Shown here piece by piece: positions 43,029 through 51,943 of a DNA stretch of 64,000 nucleotides. The first letter of the stretch is position 1; the number at the start of each line of letters is the position of its first letter. The translations under genes were made by a program, and so were the position numbers. The stretch spans positions 8,034,501-8,098,500 of the forward strand of contig NZ_JAUSZD010000002.1 of the NCBI RefSeq assembly GCF_030817275.1, in the 5' to 3' direction. This DNA comes from Paenibacillus sp. V4I7 (GTDB taxonomy: Bacteria > Bacillota > Bacilli > Paenibacillales > NBRC-103111). The notes under the pieces were generated by a model, which worked only from the letters and a program-made list of their open reading frames with translations, did not search any database and was not told the origin of the DNA.

Positions 43029-43725
43029 ATTATTCGGATGGGGATGGAAGTTCCCTTCGCCTACCCAAACCTTGCAAGCCTTCTACGATGGGTTGGTGCA
43101 TGGTGAACTGCTCCAAGCGACATTTGCAAGTATGGCGAGGTTGGTGGTTTCCTTTGCTTTGTCTTTGCTAATAGGCACAACACTTGGGTTCTTATTCGCA
43201 CGTTACAGAATGCTGGATGATACACTTGGATTTCTGGTGGTTTCTTTGCAGACCATTCCGAGTATTGCTTGGCTGCCTTTTGCTATTATTTGGTTTGGTC
43301 TTAACGAATCATCTGTTATTTTCATTACGACACTCGGAGCAACCTGGACGATGGCCTTGGCCAGCCGCACAGGGATCAAAAACATCCCCCCCATTTATTT
43401 ACGCGCCGCGCAAACGATGGGAACGGGCAATGGGTTTAATTTATTCGTGCAGGTCATGATTCCTGCCGCTTTCCCGCATTTGATCAATGGTGTTCGCACG
43501 GCTTGGGCTTTCGCATGGCGCGCGCTTGTTGCCGGTGAGCTTATTGCCAAAGGGGCTGGTCTAGGCCAGCTATTGCAGGACGGAAGAAATCTTGGCGATA
43601 CATCACTGATGCTGTGTATTGTCATTATTATCGCGGTACTGGGCACGGTATCTGATCACTTCTGCTTTAAGAAACTTGAAGACAAAGTGCTAGAGCGATA
43701 CGGCCTCGCTGGCTCGAAGTCTTGA
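42961..43725 (+). CDS. SsuC-type ABC importer permease
   Basis: A 254-residue permease with six membrane helices and the EAA coupling loop (RAAQTMGTGNGFNLFVQVMIP, quoted as RAAQTMGTGN...FVQVMIPAAFPHL, near residue 150). GGGAGGAG is 8 bases before the ATG. It is read in another frame over the last 68 bases of the ATPase gene, an unusually long overlap supported by its own ribosome binding site. Confidence 0.88.
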   Translation: MSTASRRTIFLVLLLIAWEAGFRLFGWGWKFPSPTQTLQAFYDGLVHGELLQATFASMARLVVSFALSLLIGTTLGFLFARYRMLDDTLGFLVVSLQTIPSIAWLPFAIIWFGLNESSVIFITTLGATWTMALASRTGIKNIPPIYLRAAQTMGTGNGFNLFVQVMIPAAFPHLINGVRTAWAFAWRALVAGELIAKGAGLGQLLQDGRNLGDTSLMLCIVIIIAVLGTVSDHFCFKKLEDKVLERYGLAGSKS

Positions 43726-43741
43726 GTAGGGGGCGGGTCGG

Positions 43742-44767
43742 ATGAGAAAACGTGCATGGCTGATGCTTCTGCTTCTGATCGTGGTTGTGATGGTAAGTGC
43801 TTGTGGTGAGAAGCTGACTCCTACAGGCAAAGCACAAGTGGTACGAGTCGGTGTATTCAAAAATGTCACACATGCCGCAGCCTATATCGCGCTGGAAAAA
43901 GGTTATTTCGTTCGGGAATGGGGCAACGAAGTTAAGATTGAGGTTACAGCCTTCGATAACGGCTCTGACCTATCTATCGCTATGGCGACAGGGGATATCG
44001 ATATCGGATTCGTTGGTCCTGGACCTGCGACAACTTTCTTTTTGAAAAGTGAGAATTACCGGGTCGTATCCGGTTCGAATAATGGCGGCGCGGTGCTTGT
44101 GGCTCGGAATGGCACAGGAATTAATAGCGTTAAAGATTTAGTAGATAAAACAATTGCGATTCCTTCCAAAGGGAACACGAACGAAATCTCACTCCGTCTG
44201 CTGCTTGAGCAAGAGGGAGTGGGCTTGGGTCGAGGTGCGGACAACGCCCACCTCATCGTGCGCTCCCCGTCGGATGCGCTGATCTCCTTCCGTCAGAAGG
44301 AGATCGATGCGACGCTCGTCCCCGAGCCATGGGGGACACAGATCGAGAAGGCCGGACTTGGCAAAGTCGTCGTCGACTGGAAGGCGATCCCGCCGAACAA
44401 CGGCAATTATCCGACGGTCATCATGGTCGCGAGCGACAAGTACATTGCGCGGCACCGGGATATGGTGAAAGGCGCGATCAAGGCGAATAGGGATGGCATC
44501 GCGTTCATCCAGAACAGTCCGGAGCAAGCCTATGATCTCATCAACAACCAGCTGAAGCAATACAGCGGTAAAGGAATGGACATAGACCTGATCAAAGCCT
44601 CACTGAGCCGTTTGAAACTCACCACTGACGTTGACGTCAAGGTGATGGAGGAGATGGCAAAGGTGTCCATCGATGCTCGCTATATTAAGGGCATTAACAA
44701 AGAGGAGCTCAACCTTAGTAAATTCGTCGATTTGTCGATGCTCGAAGAAGTAAAGAGCGAGAAGTAA
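43742..44767 (+). CDS. SsuA-type substrate-binding lipoprotein
   Basis: A 341-residue lipoprotein: a hydrophobic signal with lipobox VSAC (near residue 20), then an SsuA/NMT1-like fold with VGVFKNVTHAAAYIALEKGYF near residue 39 (quoted by its ends), VGPGPATTFFL and KTIAIPSKGNTNEISLR. These patterns are shared by binding proteins for sulfonates, nitrate, pyrimidine precursors or bicarbonate. With the two genes before it this completes an importer. The substrate cannot be fixed from sequence alone; no desulfonating monooxygenase lies nearby. Confidence 0.88.
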   Translation: MRKRAWLMLLLLIVVVMVSACGEKLTPTGKAQVVRVGVFKNVTHAAAYIALEKGYFVREWGNEVKIEVTAFDNGSDLSIAMATGDIDIGFVGPGPATTFFLKSENYRVVSGSNNGGAVLVARNGTGINSVKDLVDKTIAIPSKGNTNEISLRLLLEQEGVGLGRGADNAHLIVRSPSDALISFRQKEIDATLVPEPWGTQIEKAGLGKVVVDWKAIPPNNGNYPTVIMVASDKYIARHRDMVKGAIKANRDGIAFIQNSPEQAYDLINNQLKQYSGKGMDIDLIKASLSRLKLTTDVDVKVMEEMAKVSIDARYIKGINKEELNLSKFVDLSMLEEVKSEK

Positions 44768-44770
44768 GGT

Positions 44771-44817
44771 AAGAAGCCTGTTTCGATCCGAATCTTGGAT
44801 GGAGCTGGCTTCTTTTT
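44771..44817 (+). terminator. Terminator of the SsuBCA-like operon
   Basis: AAGAAGCC (44771-44778) pairs with GGCTTCTT (44807-44814), followed by TTT. Confidence 0.8.
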
Positions 44818-44879
44818 CATTCCTACAGGATGAAGAATTATTTTACAGAAAATTTAAAAAATATGAACTCAAAAAAGTA

Positions 44880-44908
44880 TTGTCAAACGAAACCACTTTC
44901 ATTATACT
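44880..44908 (+). promoter_or_regulatory. Promoter of the sugar ABC / phosphoesterase operon
   Basis: TTGTCA (44880-44885), 17-base spacer, TATACT (44903-44908). The predicted start near 44915 gives a leader of about 130 bases before the first gene. Confidence 0.65.
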
Positions 44909-44925
44909 GGAAATAGTTCCAGTAT
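44904..44925. promoter_or_regulatory. Perfect inverted repeat over the -10 box
   Basis: ATACTGGAA, centre ATAG, TTCCAGTAT: perfect 9-base arms that overlap the -10 box and the predicted start of transcription. An operator or a 5-prime-end hairpin are both possible. Confidence 0.5.
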
Positions 44926-44938
44926 GAAAGCGATTCCA
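44925..44938 (+). promoter_or_regulatory. cre-like catabolite repression site
   Basis: TGAAAGCGATTCCA matches the CcpA cre consensus (TGWAARCGYTWNCW) at 13 of 14 positions. It lies just downstream of the predicted transcription start, where CcpA blocks initiation or elongation. It may alternatively be bound by the LacI-family regulator of this cluster. Confidence 0.6.
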
Positions 44939-44990
44939 TAGAACGCTTACTTGTTTAATTCTTATCTCGATTCTTTTATTTTAGGTAATA

Positions 44991-45004
44991 TGGAATCGAT
45001 ACCA
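44991..45004. promoter_or_regulatory. CG-centred palindrome, candidate LacI-family operator
   Basis: TGGAATCGATACCA is symmetrical except at one base pair and has the central CG typical of LacI-family operators. It lies in the leader, 40 bases before the permease start codon, and shares the pattern TGGNANCGNTNCCA with the perfect palindrome at 45998-46011. Confidence 0.5.
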
Positions 45005-45043
45005 GACAAGTTTGCAGAAACCAATAGGGAAGGTGGTTATAAC

Positions 45044-46003
45044 ATGGAAACGAATCTGCCGCAAGCAAGAGTTGGCGCTGCGGCGAAGAAGAAAAATGCG
45101 GATCTGGGGAAAAGAATACTTGGGCACAAGCATTTATATCTCATGCTCCTTCCCTGTATTGTATTTTTCGTTATTTTTTCGTATATCCCGATGGGTGGAC
45201 TCATGCTAGCCTTTAAGAATTACCAGTTTAACAAGGGAATCCTTGGCAGTCCTTGGGTGGGGTTAACGTATTTCAAAGCCTTTTTTAACGATTATCAAAG
45301 CGCAAAGTTGATTAAAAACACACTTATTATCAGCAGTATCAAAGTATTTCTGGGGCTGCCTTTTCCGATTCTGCTTGCGCTGATGTTCAATGAGGTCAGA
45401 AGCCGAAGATTTCGCGGAATCACACAGAGCATATCCTATTTGCCGCATTTTCTTTCCTGGGTTATCGTCATTGGCCTTATGCAGCGAGTGCTTGCTCCCG
45501 AAACAGGGCTGCTGAACGAGGCAATTCGATTCTTCGGCGGAGACGGAAGTACTTTTTTCATGATGGAGAGCAAGTACTTTTATCCACTCATGTTTGGAAG
45601 CCATATTTGGCAAAGCATAGGATGGGATTCCATCATTTATTTGGCCGCTATTGCCAGCATTAATCCTGAGCTGCATGAAGCCGCCAAAATTGATGGTGCT
45701 AATAAATGGCATGAAATCTGGCACGTTACCTTGCCGGGCATTCGATTAACGATTTCGATCCTGTTTATTTTGTCGCTGGGCAGCATTCTACAGGCGGGAT
45801 TTGATCAAATTTATCTCATGAGAACACCTGGAAATATGGAGTTAGCCGATATTCTTGACACCTATATCATTCGTGTAGGGCTTCAAAATGGACAATACGG
45901 CTATGCGACTGCTGTTGGTTTAATGCAGGGTGTTATTGGACTGATTCTTGTTGTAGCTGCTAATCGTGCTTCCAAAAAGTTTTTTGACGAATCAATATGG
46001 TAA
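45044..46003 (+). CDS. LplB-type carbohydrate ABC transporter permease
   Basis: A 319-residue permease with six membrane helices and the EAA loop EAAKIDGANKWHEIWHVTLP (near residue 210). Length and sequence place it with the LplB family, whose partners are LplA-type binding proteins and YtcP-type permeases. The ATG at 45044 follows AAGGTGG; the open frame upstream has no ribosome site. First gene of a long cluster. It imports a saccharide or saccharide derivative together with the next two products. The ATPase (an MsmX-type shared subunit) is not encoded here. Confidence 0.88.
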   Translation: METNLPQARVGAAAKKKNADLGKRILGHKHLYLMLLPCIVFFVIFSYIPMGGLMLAFKNYQFNKGILGSPWVGLTYFKAFFNDYQSAKLIKNTLIISSIKVFLGLPFPILLALMFNEVRSRRFRGITQSISYLPHFLSWVIVIGLMQRVLAPETGLLNEAIRFFGGDGSTFFMMESKYFYPLMFGSHIWQSIGWDSIIYLAAIASINPELHEAAKIDGANKWHEIWHVTLPGIRLTISILFILSLGSILQAGFDQIYLMRTPGNMELADILDTYIIRVGLQNGQYGYATAVGLMQGVIGLILVVAANRASKKFFDESIW

Positions 46004-46011
46004 CGTTACCA
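45998..46011. promoter_or_regulatory. Perfect CG-centred palindrome across the lplB stop codon
   Basis: TGGTAACGTTACCA is a perfect 14-base palindrome (16 bases with the flanking A and T) and includes the TAA stop codon. It matches the LacI-family operator pattern and the related site at 44991-45004. It could act as an auxiliary operator or roadblock before the binding-protein gene. Confidence 0.5.
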
Positions 46012-46086
46012 TGATTCCGCTTTTCAACTGTTGAAGGACGCCTTCGGGTGTTGTTCATAAAAATTGAAAGATAAGGGGAGTATTGT

Positions 46087-47817
46087 ATGAGCAAAAAATG
46101 GGTCAAGTGGGTTACCATGCCTTTGGCAGCAAGTTTGCTGCTTGCCGGTTGTGAAAGTTCCAATCAACCAGCAAGTGGAGGGGACAACGCTAGTTCAACA
46201 CCGTCAACGACAGCCAGCAGCGGCAAGCCCGCAACTTGGATTGCAGACAGAACAATCAAGGGGCTTCTGTTTATTGACAGCGATGATATAACGAAAGACA
46301 TCAATCCGGAGATTGCCAAGAAGCTGAAAGAAATGACAGGGATTACTTTGCAAATGGAGGGTGTGAACTCGCAGCATGCGATTGACGGTCTGATTGCAGG
46401 GCTGGCTTCCAATGATTTACCGGACTTCATCGTTTATTATCTGAATAACAGCGGTCGCCAAGAAATGCCAGTCATTCTGAAAGCAGCCAAAGAAGACATG
46501 TTTACAGACCTGACTCCTCTTATAAAAGGAACCAAGGTGTACAGCAAGTACCTGGATGATAAATATTTGCCGCTTGATACGAAGAACGCTGTTATGTTCC
46601 GTCCGGAATTTAATGGCTCCAGTTACTTTGTCCATATGAACGTTCAAAGAGAGGGCGGCTACGAAGAGCGCAAGTATGTCGGAGGTCCTTTTATACGTAA
46701 AGATATCGCCGAAGCGCTGAAGGTTGATCCTCGAACGATTAAAACAACGGATCAAGTATATGAATTGGCCCAGAAGATCAAAGACGGCAATTTCAAAGAT
46801 AAAAACGGAAAAGCGGTTACCCCCCTTGGACCTAGATATTGGGGCAATAGCAATCACGAGAATGGACCTCTATTCAATGATATGACCTGGGGAGCGGTTG
46901 ACCAACGCTTCGAAAAGAACAAGGAAGGTAAAATTGTTCACGAAAGCAAGACGGAATATCCGCTGAAACGCATTGAGTTTGTTCAAAAATTGCTGAAGGA
47001 AAAATTAATGGTTCCGGATTATTACGCGATGCAGGAAAACAAAGCAACGGAAGGAGCTATTAACGGCTCATTTGGCATCATCGGCGATATGCATAGTTAT
47101 TTGGACTTCAATAAAGACATGAGCTATCTTCCGCTCGGACCTATTAATTCTTTGGATGGAAGCTACCGGATGTCGGTTGACTATAAGAGTGGGTATATGG
47201 CCTGGTCGATTCCGAAAACAACGAAAAATCCGCAAGATATCGTCAAATTCGCCGATTTCCTGGCCAGTCGTGAAGGCAAGCTGCTCTGGCAGTACGGTCT
47301 AGAGGGAAGAGATTTTACGCTGGATGCCAAAGGCAATCCTTTGGTTAAAAAAGAAGTATTAGAGCTGCGGAACAAAGATCCTAAAGCAGCTAAGGAGCTG
47401 GGCTTCGAGGGAGTAGGGAACGGCTGGGGAAGCTATCTCGGCAGTACGGATATCAACAGACTGGGCGATTTCGGCGAAATGCAGTATGGCGATGCCGTTT
47501 CACCGGAAGCCAATGCGACACCGCTGAAAATTGCCGAGTACTGGGGCTATGACGAGAAGAAGAAAAACGCAATCATCAACGATGGCTATCGTCCCCTTTC
47601 ATTTATTAACGAGCATGCGACAGGCAATGAATTAAAAACAGCCTTAACGAACTACAATGAAAGCGTCATTCGTGCGTTCTATGCAAAGAGTATGGATGAA
47701 GCGCAAAAAATTCTAGATGCATCGAAAAAGCAACTGCAGGCAGCTGGCTTGGACAAATTCGAAGAACTGCTTCAGAAGAAAGACAGCGATCCGAAAACGA
47801 AGGTTATTCTCAAATAA
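46087..47817 (+). CDS. LplA-type extracellular solute-binding lipoprotein
   Basis: A 576-residue lipoprotein: signal peptide with lipobox LAGC (near residue 22), a Ser/Thr/Ala-rich linker (residues 24-50) and a large two-lobed binding domain (IKGLLFIDSDDITKDINPE; DLPDFIVYYLN). The length of over 500 residues is typical of LplA/YtcQ proteins. It is lipid-anchored outside the membrane and delivers its ligand to the LplB/YtcP permeases. GGGGAG lies 7 bases before the ATG. Confidence 0.9.
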   Translation: MSKKWVKWVTMPLAASLLLAGCESSNQPASGGDNASSTPSTTASSGKPATWIADRTIKGLLFIDSDDITKDINPEIAKKLKEMTGITLQMEGVNSQHAIDGLIAGLASNDLPDFIVYYLNNSGRQEMPVILKAAKEDMFTDLTPLIKGTKVYSKYLDDKYLPLDTKNAVMFRPEFNGSSYFVHMNVQREGGYEERKYVGGPFIRKDIAEALKVDPRTIKTTDQVYELAQKIKDGNFKDKNGKAVTPLGPRYWGNSNHENGPLFNDMTWGAVDQRFEKNKEGKIVHESKTEYPLKRIEFVQKLLKEKLMVPDYYAMQENKATEGAINGSFGIIGDMHSYLDFNKDMSYLPLGPINSLDGSYRMSVDYKSGYMAWSIPKTTKNPQDIVKFADFLASREGKLLWQYGLEGRDFTLDAKGNPLVKKEVLELRNKDPKAAKELGFEGVGNGWGSYLGSTDINRLGDFGEMQYGDAVSPEANATPLKIAEYWGYDEKKKNAIINDGYRPLSFINEHATGNELKTALTNYNESVIRAFYAKSMDEAQKILDASKKQLQAAGLDKFEELLQKKDSDPKTKVILK

Positions 47818-47840
47818 TGAATGGATGAGCAGGGAAGCGG

Positions 47841-47868
47841 GCGCTCCCCCAGATCATGGCGGGAGCGC
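47841..47868 (+). other. Intercistronic hairpin after the binding-protein gene
   Basis: GCGCTCCC (47841-47848) pairs with GGGAGCGC (47861-47868) around a 12-base loop, with no U tract. Such hairpins commonly protect the abundant binding-protein mRNA from 3-prime degradation and lower expression of the genes downstream. Confidence 0.6.
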
Positions 47869-47894
47869 ACTTCTTAGTACGGGGAGAGATTAAC

Positions 47895-48806
47895 GTGGGA
47901 AATGAATTTTATAAGCTCTCAGCAGGTGAAAAAATATTCAAGTTCGTTAATTATGCACTCATTATTCTCCTGTGCCTATCCATCATATTGCCTTTTCTGA
48001 ATATACTGGCACTTTCCTTTAATGCAGGTAAGGATGCGGAAAGAGGAGGCATCTATTTCTGGCCCCGCGTTTGGACGCTAGAAAATTATCGGGAAGTGTT
48101 TACATCGGCTAATATCGGCAAAGCATTTGCCATTTCCATATTTCGTACGGCTCTAGGTACCATTGTAGGCGTGTTTTTATCAGCTATGGCCGCCTATACG
48201 CTAAAAAGCAAGACGATGCCGGGCGTGCGATTTTTTACACTTATGGTCTTTTTTACGATGCTGTTCTCTGGCGGTATTATTCCTTATTATATGCTGCTCA
48301 AAAGTCTGCATTTGACCAATACGATCTGGGTCTATGTCCTTCCGGGACTATATAGTGCGTGGAACTTGATTATCTTGCGGACGTTTTTCCAGCAAATTAG
48401 CATCAGTCTGGAGGAATCGGCGAAGCTGGATGGCTGCAGCGATTTTGGTATTTTTATGCGGATTATCATGCCGCTCAGCAAGCCTGTGCTGGCAACTATA
48501 TCTTTGTTTACAGCAGTGAGTCATTGGAATGATTGGTTCACAGGTGCATTTTATGTTCGAACCGCTTCGCTCAGACCTTTATCTACCCTGCTGCAGGAGA
48601 TGTTAACCAAACAGGATGCGATTCGGGATTCACTGATGCAGGCCGCCGGTACGACGCAATTTCAAATGCTTGAACGCATGCAGCTTACGGGAGATTCCCT
48701 GAAGATGGCGACGATCATCGTGGTTGTGGCACCGATTATTGCTGCCTACCCCTTTATTCAAAAGTATTTTGCTAAGGGTGCGATGATTGGATCGGTCAAA
48801 GAATAG
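47895..48806 (+). CDS. YtcP-type carbohydrate ABC transporter permease
   Basis: A 303-residue MalG-type permease with six membrane helices and the EAA loop ESAKLDGCSDFGIFMRIIMP (near residue 195; quoted within limits). The first in-frame ATG lies in the hairpin, so the GTG at 47895 with GGGGAGAG 6 bases upstream is taken as the start. It pairs with the LplB-type permease to form the membrane channel. Confidence 0.88.
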   Translation: MGNEFYKLSAGEKIFKFVNYALIILLCLSIILPFLNILALSFNAGKDAERGGIYFWPRVWTLENYREVFTSANIGKAFAISIFRTALGTIVGVFLSAMAAYTLKSKTMPGVRFFTLMVFFTMLFSGGIIPYYMLLKSLHLTNTIWVYVLPGLYSAWNLIILRTFFQQISISLEESAKLDGCSDFGIFMRIIMPLSKPVLATISLFTAVSHWNDWFTGAFYVRTASLRPLSTLLQEMLTKQDAIRDSLMQAAGTTQFQMLERMQLTGDSLKMATIIVVVAPIIAAYPFIQKYFAKGAMIGSVKE

Positions 48807-48829
48807 ACGCCTAAGAGGAGAGGTTGTAA

Positions 48830-49717
48830 GTGACAGTAATATCAAATCCCTATGACAGACAAGGTATATGGCTGCGAGGCAGCTTTCATAACCATACGAC
48901 GGCCAGTGACGGGCATCATCCGCTTTGGGTGGTGTACCGCATGTATCATGATTATGACTTTCTAGGCATATCCGATCATGATCTGATTACCGAGCATGAG
49001 GGTGAGCACACGATTGGGACTGTATTTGAAGCCATTGAGGTGAGCAGTTCGCAAACGCACATGCTGCTTGTCCACCCTCCGAGATCTCTCATGGACGGCT
49101 ACTCCAATGAATTTACCATTGCCAATTATCAGAAGCTTTCCGATATATGTGTAGAGAACGGGGGCCTATCTATACTGGCTCATCCGAACCGTTTTTTCTC
49201 CCATTATTGGCGGCATGAGGATATGCTCAGCATGCAGCGGTACAATGGCATTGAGGTTGTGAATGGGGATGGAAATCCGGAATACGACATCGCTTTCGAT
49301 AAATGGGATTATCTATTATCTGCAGGACGCAGGGTATGGGGCTTCGGAAATGATGACTCACACGTCTACGGGCAGGAGAAACGAGCCTGGAATATGGTGC
49401 TAACAGAAGAAAATACGAATGGAGCTATTCTTACCGCGATTCGTGAGGGCAGCTTTTATGTTTCTACAGGTTATGGATTTGATGGAATTCGGGTAGAAGA
49501 CGGTCAAATTATTTATGATCTTCGGTCAAGCCCATTGTATGATAAAATGTATAAATATGTGACATTGATCGGTAAAGAAGGCCGAATACTTCATGAGGAA
49601 ACAGGAAGAATTAAACAGGTGAAGTATAAGGTCAAAGGCGATGAAGGTTATATCCGCATCGCTGTCTACTTGGAAGGTGGATTCGGGGCTTTCTCTCAGC
49701 CATTATTTGTCGAATAA
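48830..49717 (+). CDS. PHP-domain phosphoesterase
   Basis: A 295-residue protein with the four PHP metal-binding motifs in order: HNHTTASDG (near residue 21), ISDHD (near 45), LAHPNR (near 121) and GNDDSH (near 180). PHP enzymes bind up to three metal ions and hydrolyse phosphomonoesters or cyclic phosphodiesters. A C-terminal beta domain of about 90 residues follows. No signal peptide, so it is cytoplasmic. The GTG start has GAGGAGAGG 6 bases upstream. Only 23 bases separate it from the transporter gene, so it should act on the imported compound. Confidence 0.85.
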   Translation: MTVISNPYDRQGIWLRGSFHNHTTASDGHHPLWVVYRMYHDYDFLGISDHDLITEHEGEHTIGTVFEAIEVSSSQTHMLLVHPPRSLMDGYSNEFTIANYQKLSDICVENGGLSILAHPNRFFSHYWRHEDMLSMQRYNGIEVVNGDGNPEYDIAFDKWDYLLSAGRRVWGFGNDDSHVYGQEKRAWNMVLTEENTNGAILTAIREGSFYVSTGYGFDGIRVEDGQIIYDLRSSPLYDKMYKYVTLIGKEGRILHEETGRIKQVKYKVKGDEGYIRIAVYLEGGFGAFSQPLFVE

Positions 49718-49760
49718 TAGAGAAAAATGTGCATGCTGCCAGTAAGAAAGGATGATAATC

Positions 49761-50780
49761 ATGGCGCCAAAAATTAAAGATGTAGCCAAGAAAGCGGGAG
49801 TATCCGTAACAACAGTTTCCAGAGTGTTAAACGGAGAAAAATACGTGAAGGACGATCTGAAGGCCAAAGTAAAACGAGCGATTGACGAGCTTGGTTATGC
49901 GCCGAGCCACATTGCGAGGAGTTTGGTGCGGAAGAAAACGAACCTGATTGGCGTCATTGTTCCCGATCTGACATCCAGCTTCTATTCCACCATATTGAGC
50001 AGCATCGAGGAAACGGCGAGCTTGAATGATTATAACCTTCTGGTCTGCAACATTATCGAGGATACGGATAAAGAGCTGAAATATTTGAATGTGTTTAAAG
50101 AGATGCGTGTAGACGGCATTATTATTATGCATGAAAAATTAAGCGATGACATTCGGAGTTTTATTAATAAATTAGATATTCCTGTTATCTTTTCAAGTGT
50201 AAGACCTCTAGATCATAAGTTCGTTTCTGTCATTATCGATGATTACGAAGCGGCCTATGATGCGACCCGATATTTAATTGAGCTCGGACATGAGCGAATT
50301 GCCTTTATTGGCGGGGATATGAGAGACATCACTTCAGGGCAGAACCGTTATGTAGGCTATCGCAATGCACTCAAAGATCAGGGGGTAAGGATTGTGAATG
50401 ACTATATCCGGTTCGGAGACTATAAGACGCAGAGCGGATACAATCTGATGAAGGAACTGCTTGCCTGTGAGCCTCGTCCTACGGCTTTATTTGCGGTAAG
50501 TGACGATATGGCGGTTGGAGCTATGAACTGCATCCATGACCATCAGCTAAAAGTTCCCGATGACATATCCATTATCGGATTTGATGGAAGCCAACTGACG
50601 GAGCTCGTTCGTCCGCGCTTGTCCTCTATGGAACAGCCTATTGAGGATATGGGGAAAATTACGGTGGATACGCTGATTGAATTAATTTCAGATCCTACAT
50701 TCAGTCCGAGGGAAGATTTGATATTAGGACATAAGCTTGTCGTGCGCGACAGCTGCAAAGCCTATCAAACTGAAGGATAG
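49761..50780 (+). CDS. LacI-family transcriptional regulator
   Basis: A 339-residue regulator: LacI helix-turn-helix with hinge (IKDVAKKAGVSVTTVSRVL; LGYAPSHIARSLV, residues 1-55) and a periplasmic-binding-protein-like effector domain (IGVIVPDLTSSFYSTIL near residue 60; LELGHERIAFIGG-type strand near 172; ISIIGFDGSQL near 270). The ATG at 49761 is chosen because AAAGGA precedes it by 8 bases, while the ATG at 49752 touches that site. It probably binds the CG-centred palindromes at 44991 and 45998 and represses the cluster. Confidence 0.92.
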   Translation: MAPKIKDVAKKAGVSVTTVSRVLNGEKYVKDDLKAKVKRAIDELGYAPSHIARSLVRKKTNLIGVIVPDLTSSFYSTILSSIEETASLNDYNLLVCNIIEDTDKELKYLNVFKEMRVDGIIIMHEKLSDDIRSFINKLDIPVIFSSVRPLDHKFVSVIIDDYEAAYDATRYLIELGHERIAFIGGDMRDITSGQNRYVGYRNALKDQGVRIVNDYIRFGDYKTQSGYNLMKELLACEPRPTALFAVSDDMAVGAMNCIHDHQLKVPDDISIIGFDGSQLTELVRPRLSSMEQPIEDMGKITVDTLIELISDPTFSPREDLILGHKLVVRDSCKAYQTEG

Positions 50781-50811
50781 ACAGAGAACGGAGCGGGAGA
50801 GGGAGTGCGGA

Positions 50812-51768
50812 ATGAACAAATTTGATGCGGTTGTCATCGGCGATGCCAATATTGATTTAGTAGTGGTGGGCTGTAATCAGATTCCTCTGCCGGGACAGGA
50901 AATTTTTGTTGAAGATATGTTGATGCATGTAGGCGGAGGTGCGGCACTATTTACGATTTCATTAGCCAAGTTAGGGCTGCATGTAGCATTTAACGGTGTT
51001 CTTGGAGATGATGGCTATGGCCGTTATATCCGGGAACAATTTGGACAATATGGTATCGATACCAGTCTGATCCTGACTAGCCAAACGAGTCGTACAGGCA
51101 TAACGATAGCGATTAATCCTGAGCAGGATCGTTCTTTCATTACATATGCAGGATCAAACGCGGAGCTGCAAGTAAGCGATCTGGATTTAACTCATGTAAC
51201 GTTAGGCAGACATGTCCACGTAACCGGTTATCGAGGACGACGCAACCATGGCGAATTCGTCGCTATGGCCAAGAAGTTGAAAGAGATGGGAGTCACCCTT
51301 TCTTGCGATGTAGGGTGGGATGATACCGGAGAATGGTATTCCGGGGTGTTTGAATTGATGCGTTATGTAGATGTCTTTCTGATGAACGAAACCGAGGCGC
51401 ACCACTATACGGGCTTCGAACACATAGATGACTGCTTGAGCTATATGTCGGGCTTCTGTAAGCATGTTGTAGTCAAGCTCGGCCCCAAAGGAGCCGTAGC
51501 GATGAAAGACGGTTTGCAAACGTCTCGCCCCGGATTCTCCGTCAAAGCCTTAGATACGACAGGAGCAGGAGATTCGTTTAATGCGGGTTACATGTATGGG
51601 TTCTTAACAGGGCTGAATGTCGAGACTTGCCTGTTATATGGCAACGTTTGCGGAGCCATGTCAGTTGAAGCTTATGGCGGCAGCAACGGTACTCCGGATC
51701 GGGAAGGGCTGGAAGCTTTTATCAGGCAAAATAAAGAACAGACATCCGACCATTCTGAGGTCATATAA
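50812..51768 (+). CDS. PfkB-family sugar or nucleoside kinase
   Basis: A 318-residue ribokinase-fold kinase: N-terminal GDANIDLVVVG (near residue 10), GGGAALFTISLAKLG (near residue 42) and the C-terminal anion hole/catalytic DTTGAGDSFNAGY (catalytic Asp near residue 252). It phosphorylates a sugar, sugar derivative or nucleoside with ATP. The ATG at 50812 follows GGGAGAGGGAG; the longer frame overlaps the regulator gene. It fits a pathway in which the imported compound is dephosphorylated and then phosphorylated at another position. Confidence 0.9.
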   Translation: MNKFDAVVIGDANIDLVVVGCNQIPLPGQEIFVEDMLMHVGGGAALFTISLAKLGLHVAFNGVLGDDGYGRYIREQFGQYGIDTSLILTSQTSRTGITIAINPEQDRSFITYAGSNAELQVSDLDLTHVTLGRHVHVTGYRGRRNHGEFVAMAKKLKEMGVTLSCDVGWDDTGEWYSGVFELMRYVDVFLMNETEAHHYTGFEHIDDCLSYMSGFCKHVVVKLGPKGAVAMKDGLQTSRPGFSVKALDTTGAGDSFNAGYMYGFLTGLNVETCLLYGNVCGAMSVEAYGGSNGTPDREGLEAFIRQNKEQTSDHSEVI

Positions 51769-51781
51769 CGAGGATATGTCG

Positions 51782-51940
51782 ATGAAATCTAAGTTTGGAA
51801 TAGAAGATATGCGAGGCTTATCTTCTATTCAGCTTGATTAGCTATGCATTATGCTGGGCATAACTCCAAAAGATTTTAGAGTTGTTCAGCAGCTTTGCGA
51901 GGGTAGATGGGGCAATCGCGGCACAAGAAAGGGGCACTGA
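51782..51940 (+). pseudogene. Short gene interrupted by an in-frame amber codon
   Basis: ATG at 51782 opens 19 codons, TAG at 51839-51841 interrupts, and the same frame then runs 32 codons to TGA at 51938-51940, ending 3 bases before the phosphoesterase gene. Both halves are protein-like (KFGIEDMRGLSSIQLD, then LGITPKDFRVVQQLCEG RWGNRG) and read as one small helical domain of 52 residues. I do not recognise it. A nonsense mutation of a small gene is the simplest reading; there is no sign of a suppressor or readthrough context. No strong ribosome site precedes the ATG (GAGGATATG at 4 bases). Confidence 0.4.
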
Positions 51941-51943
51941 CAA

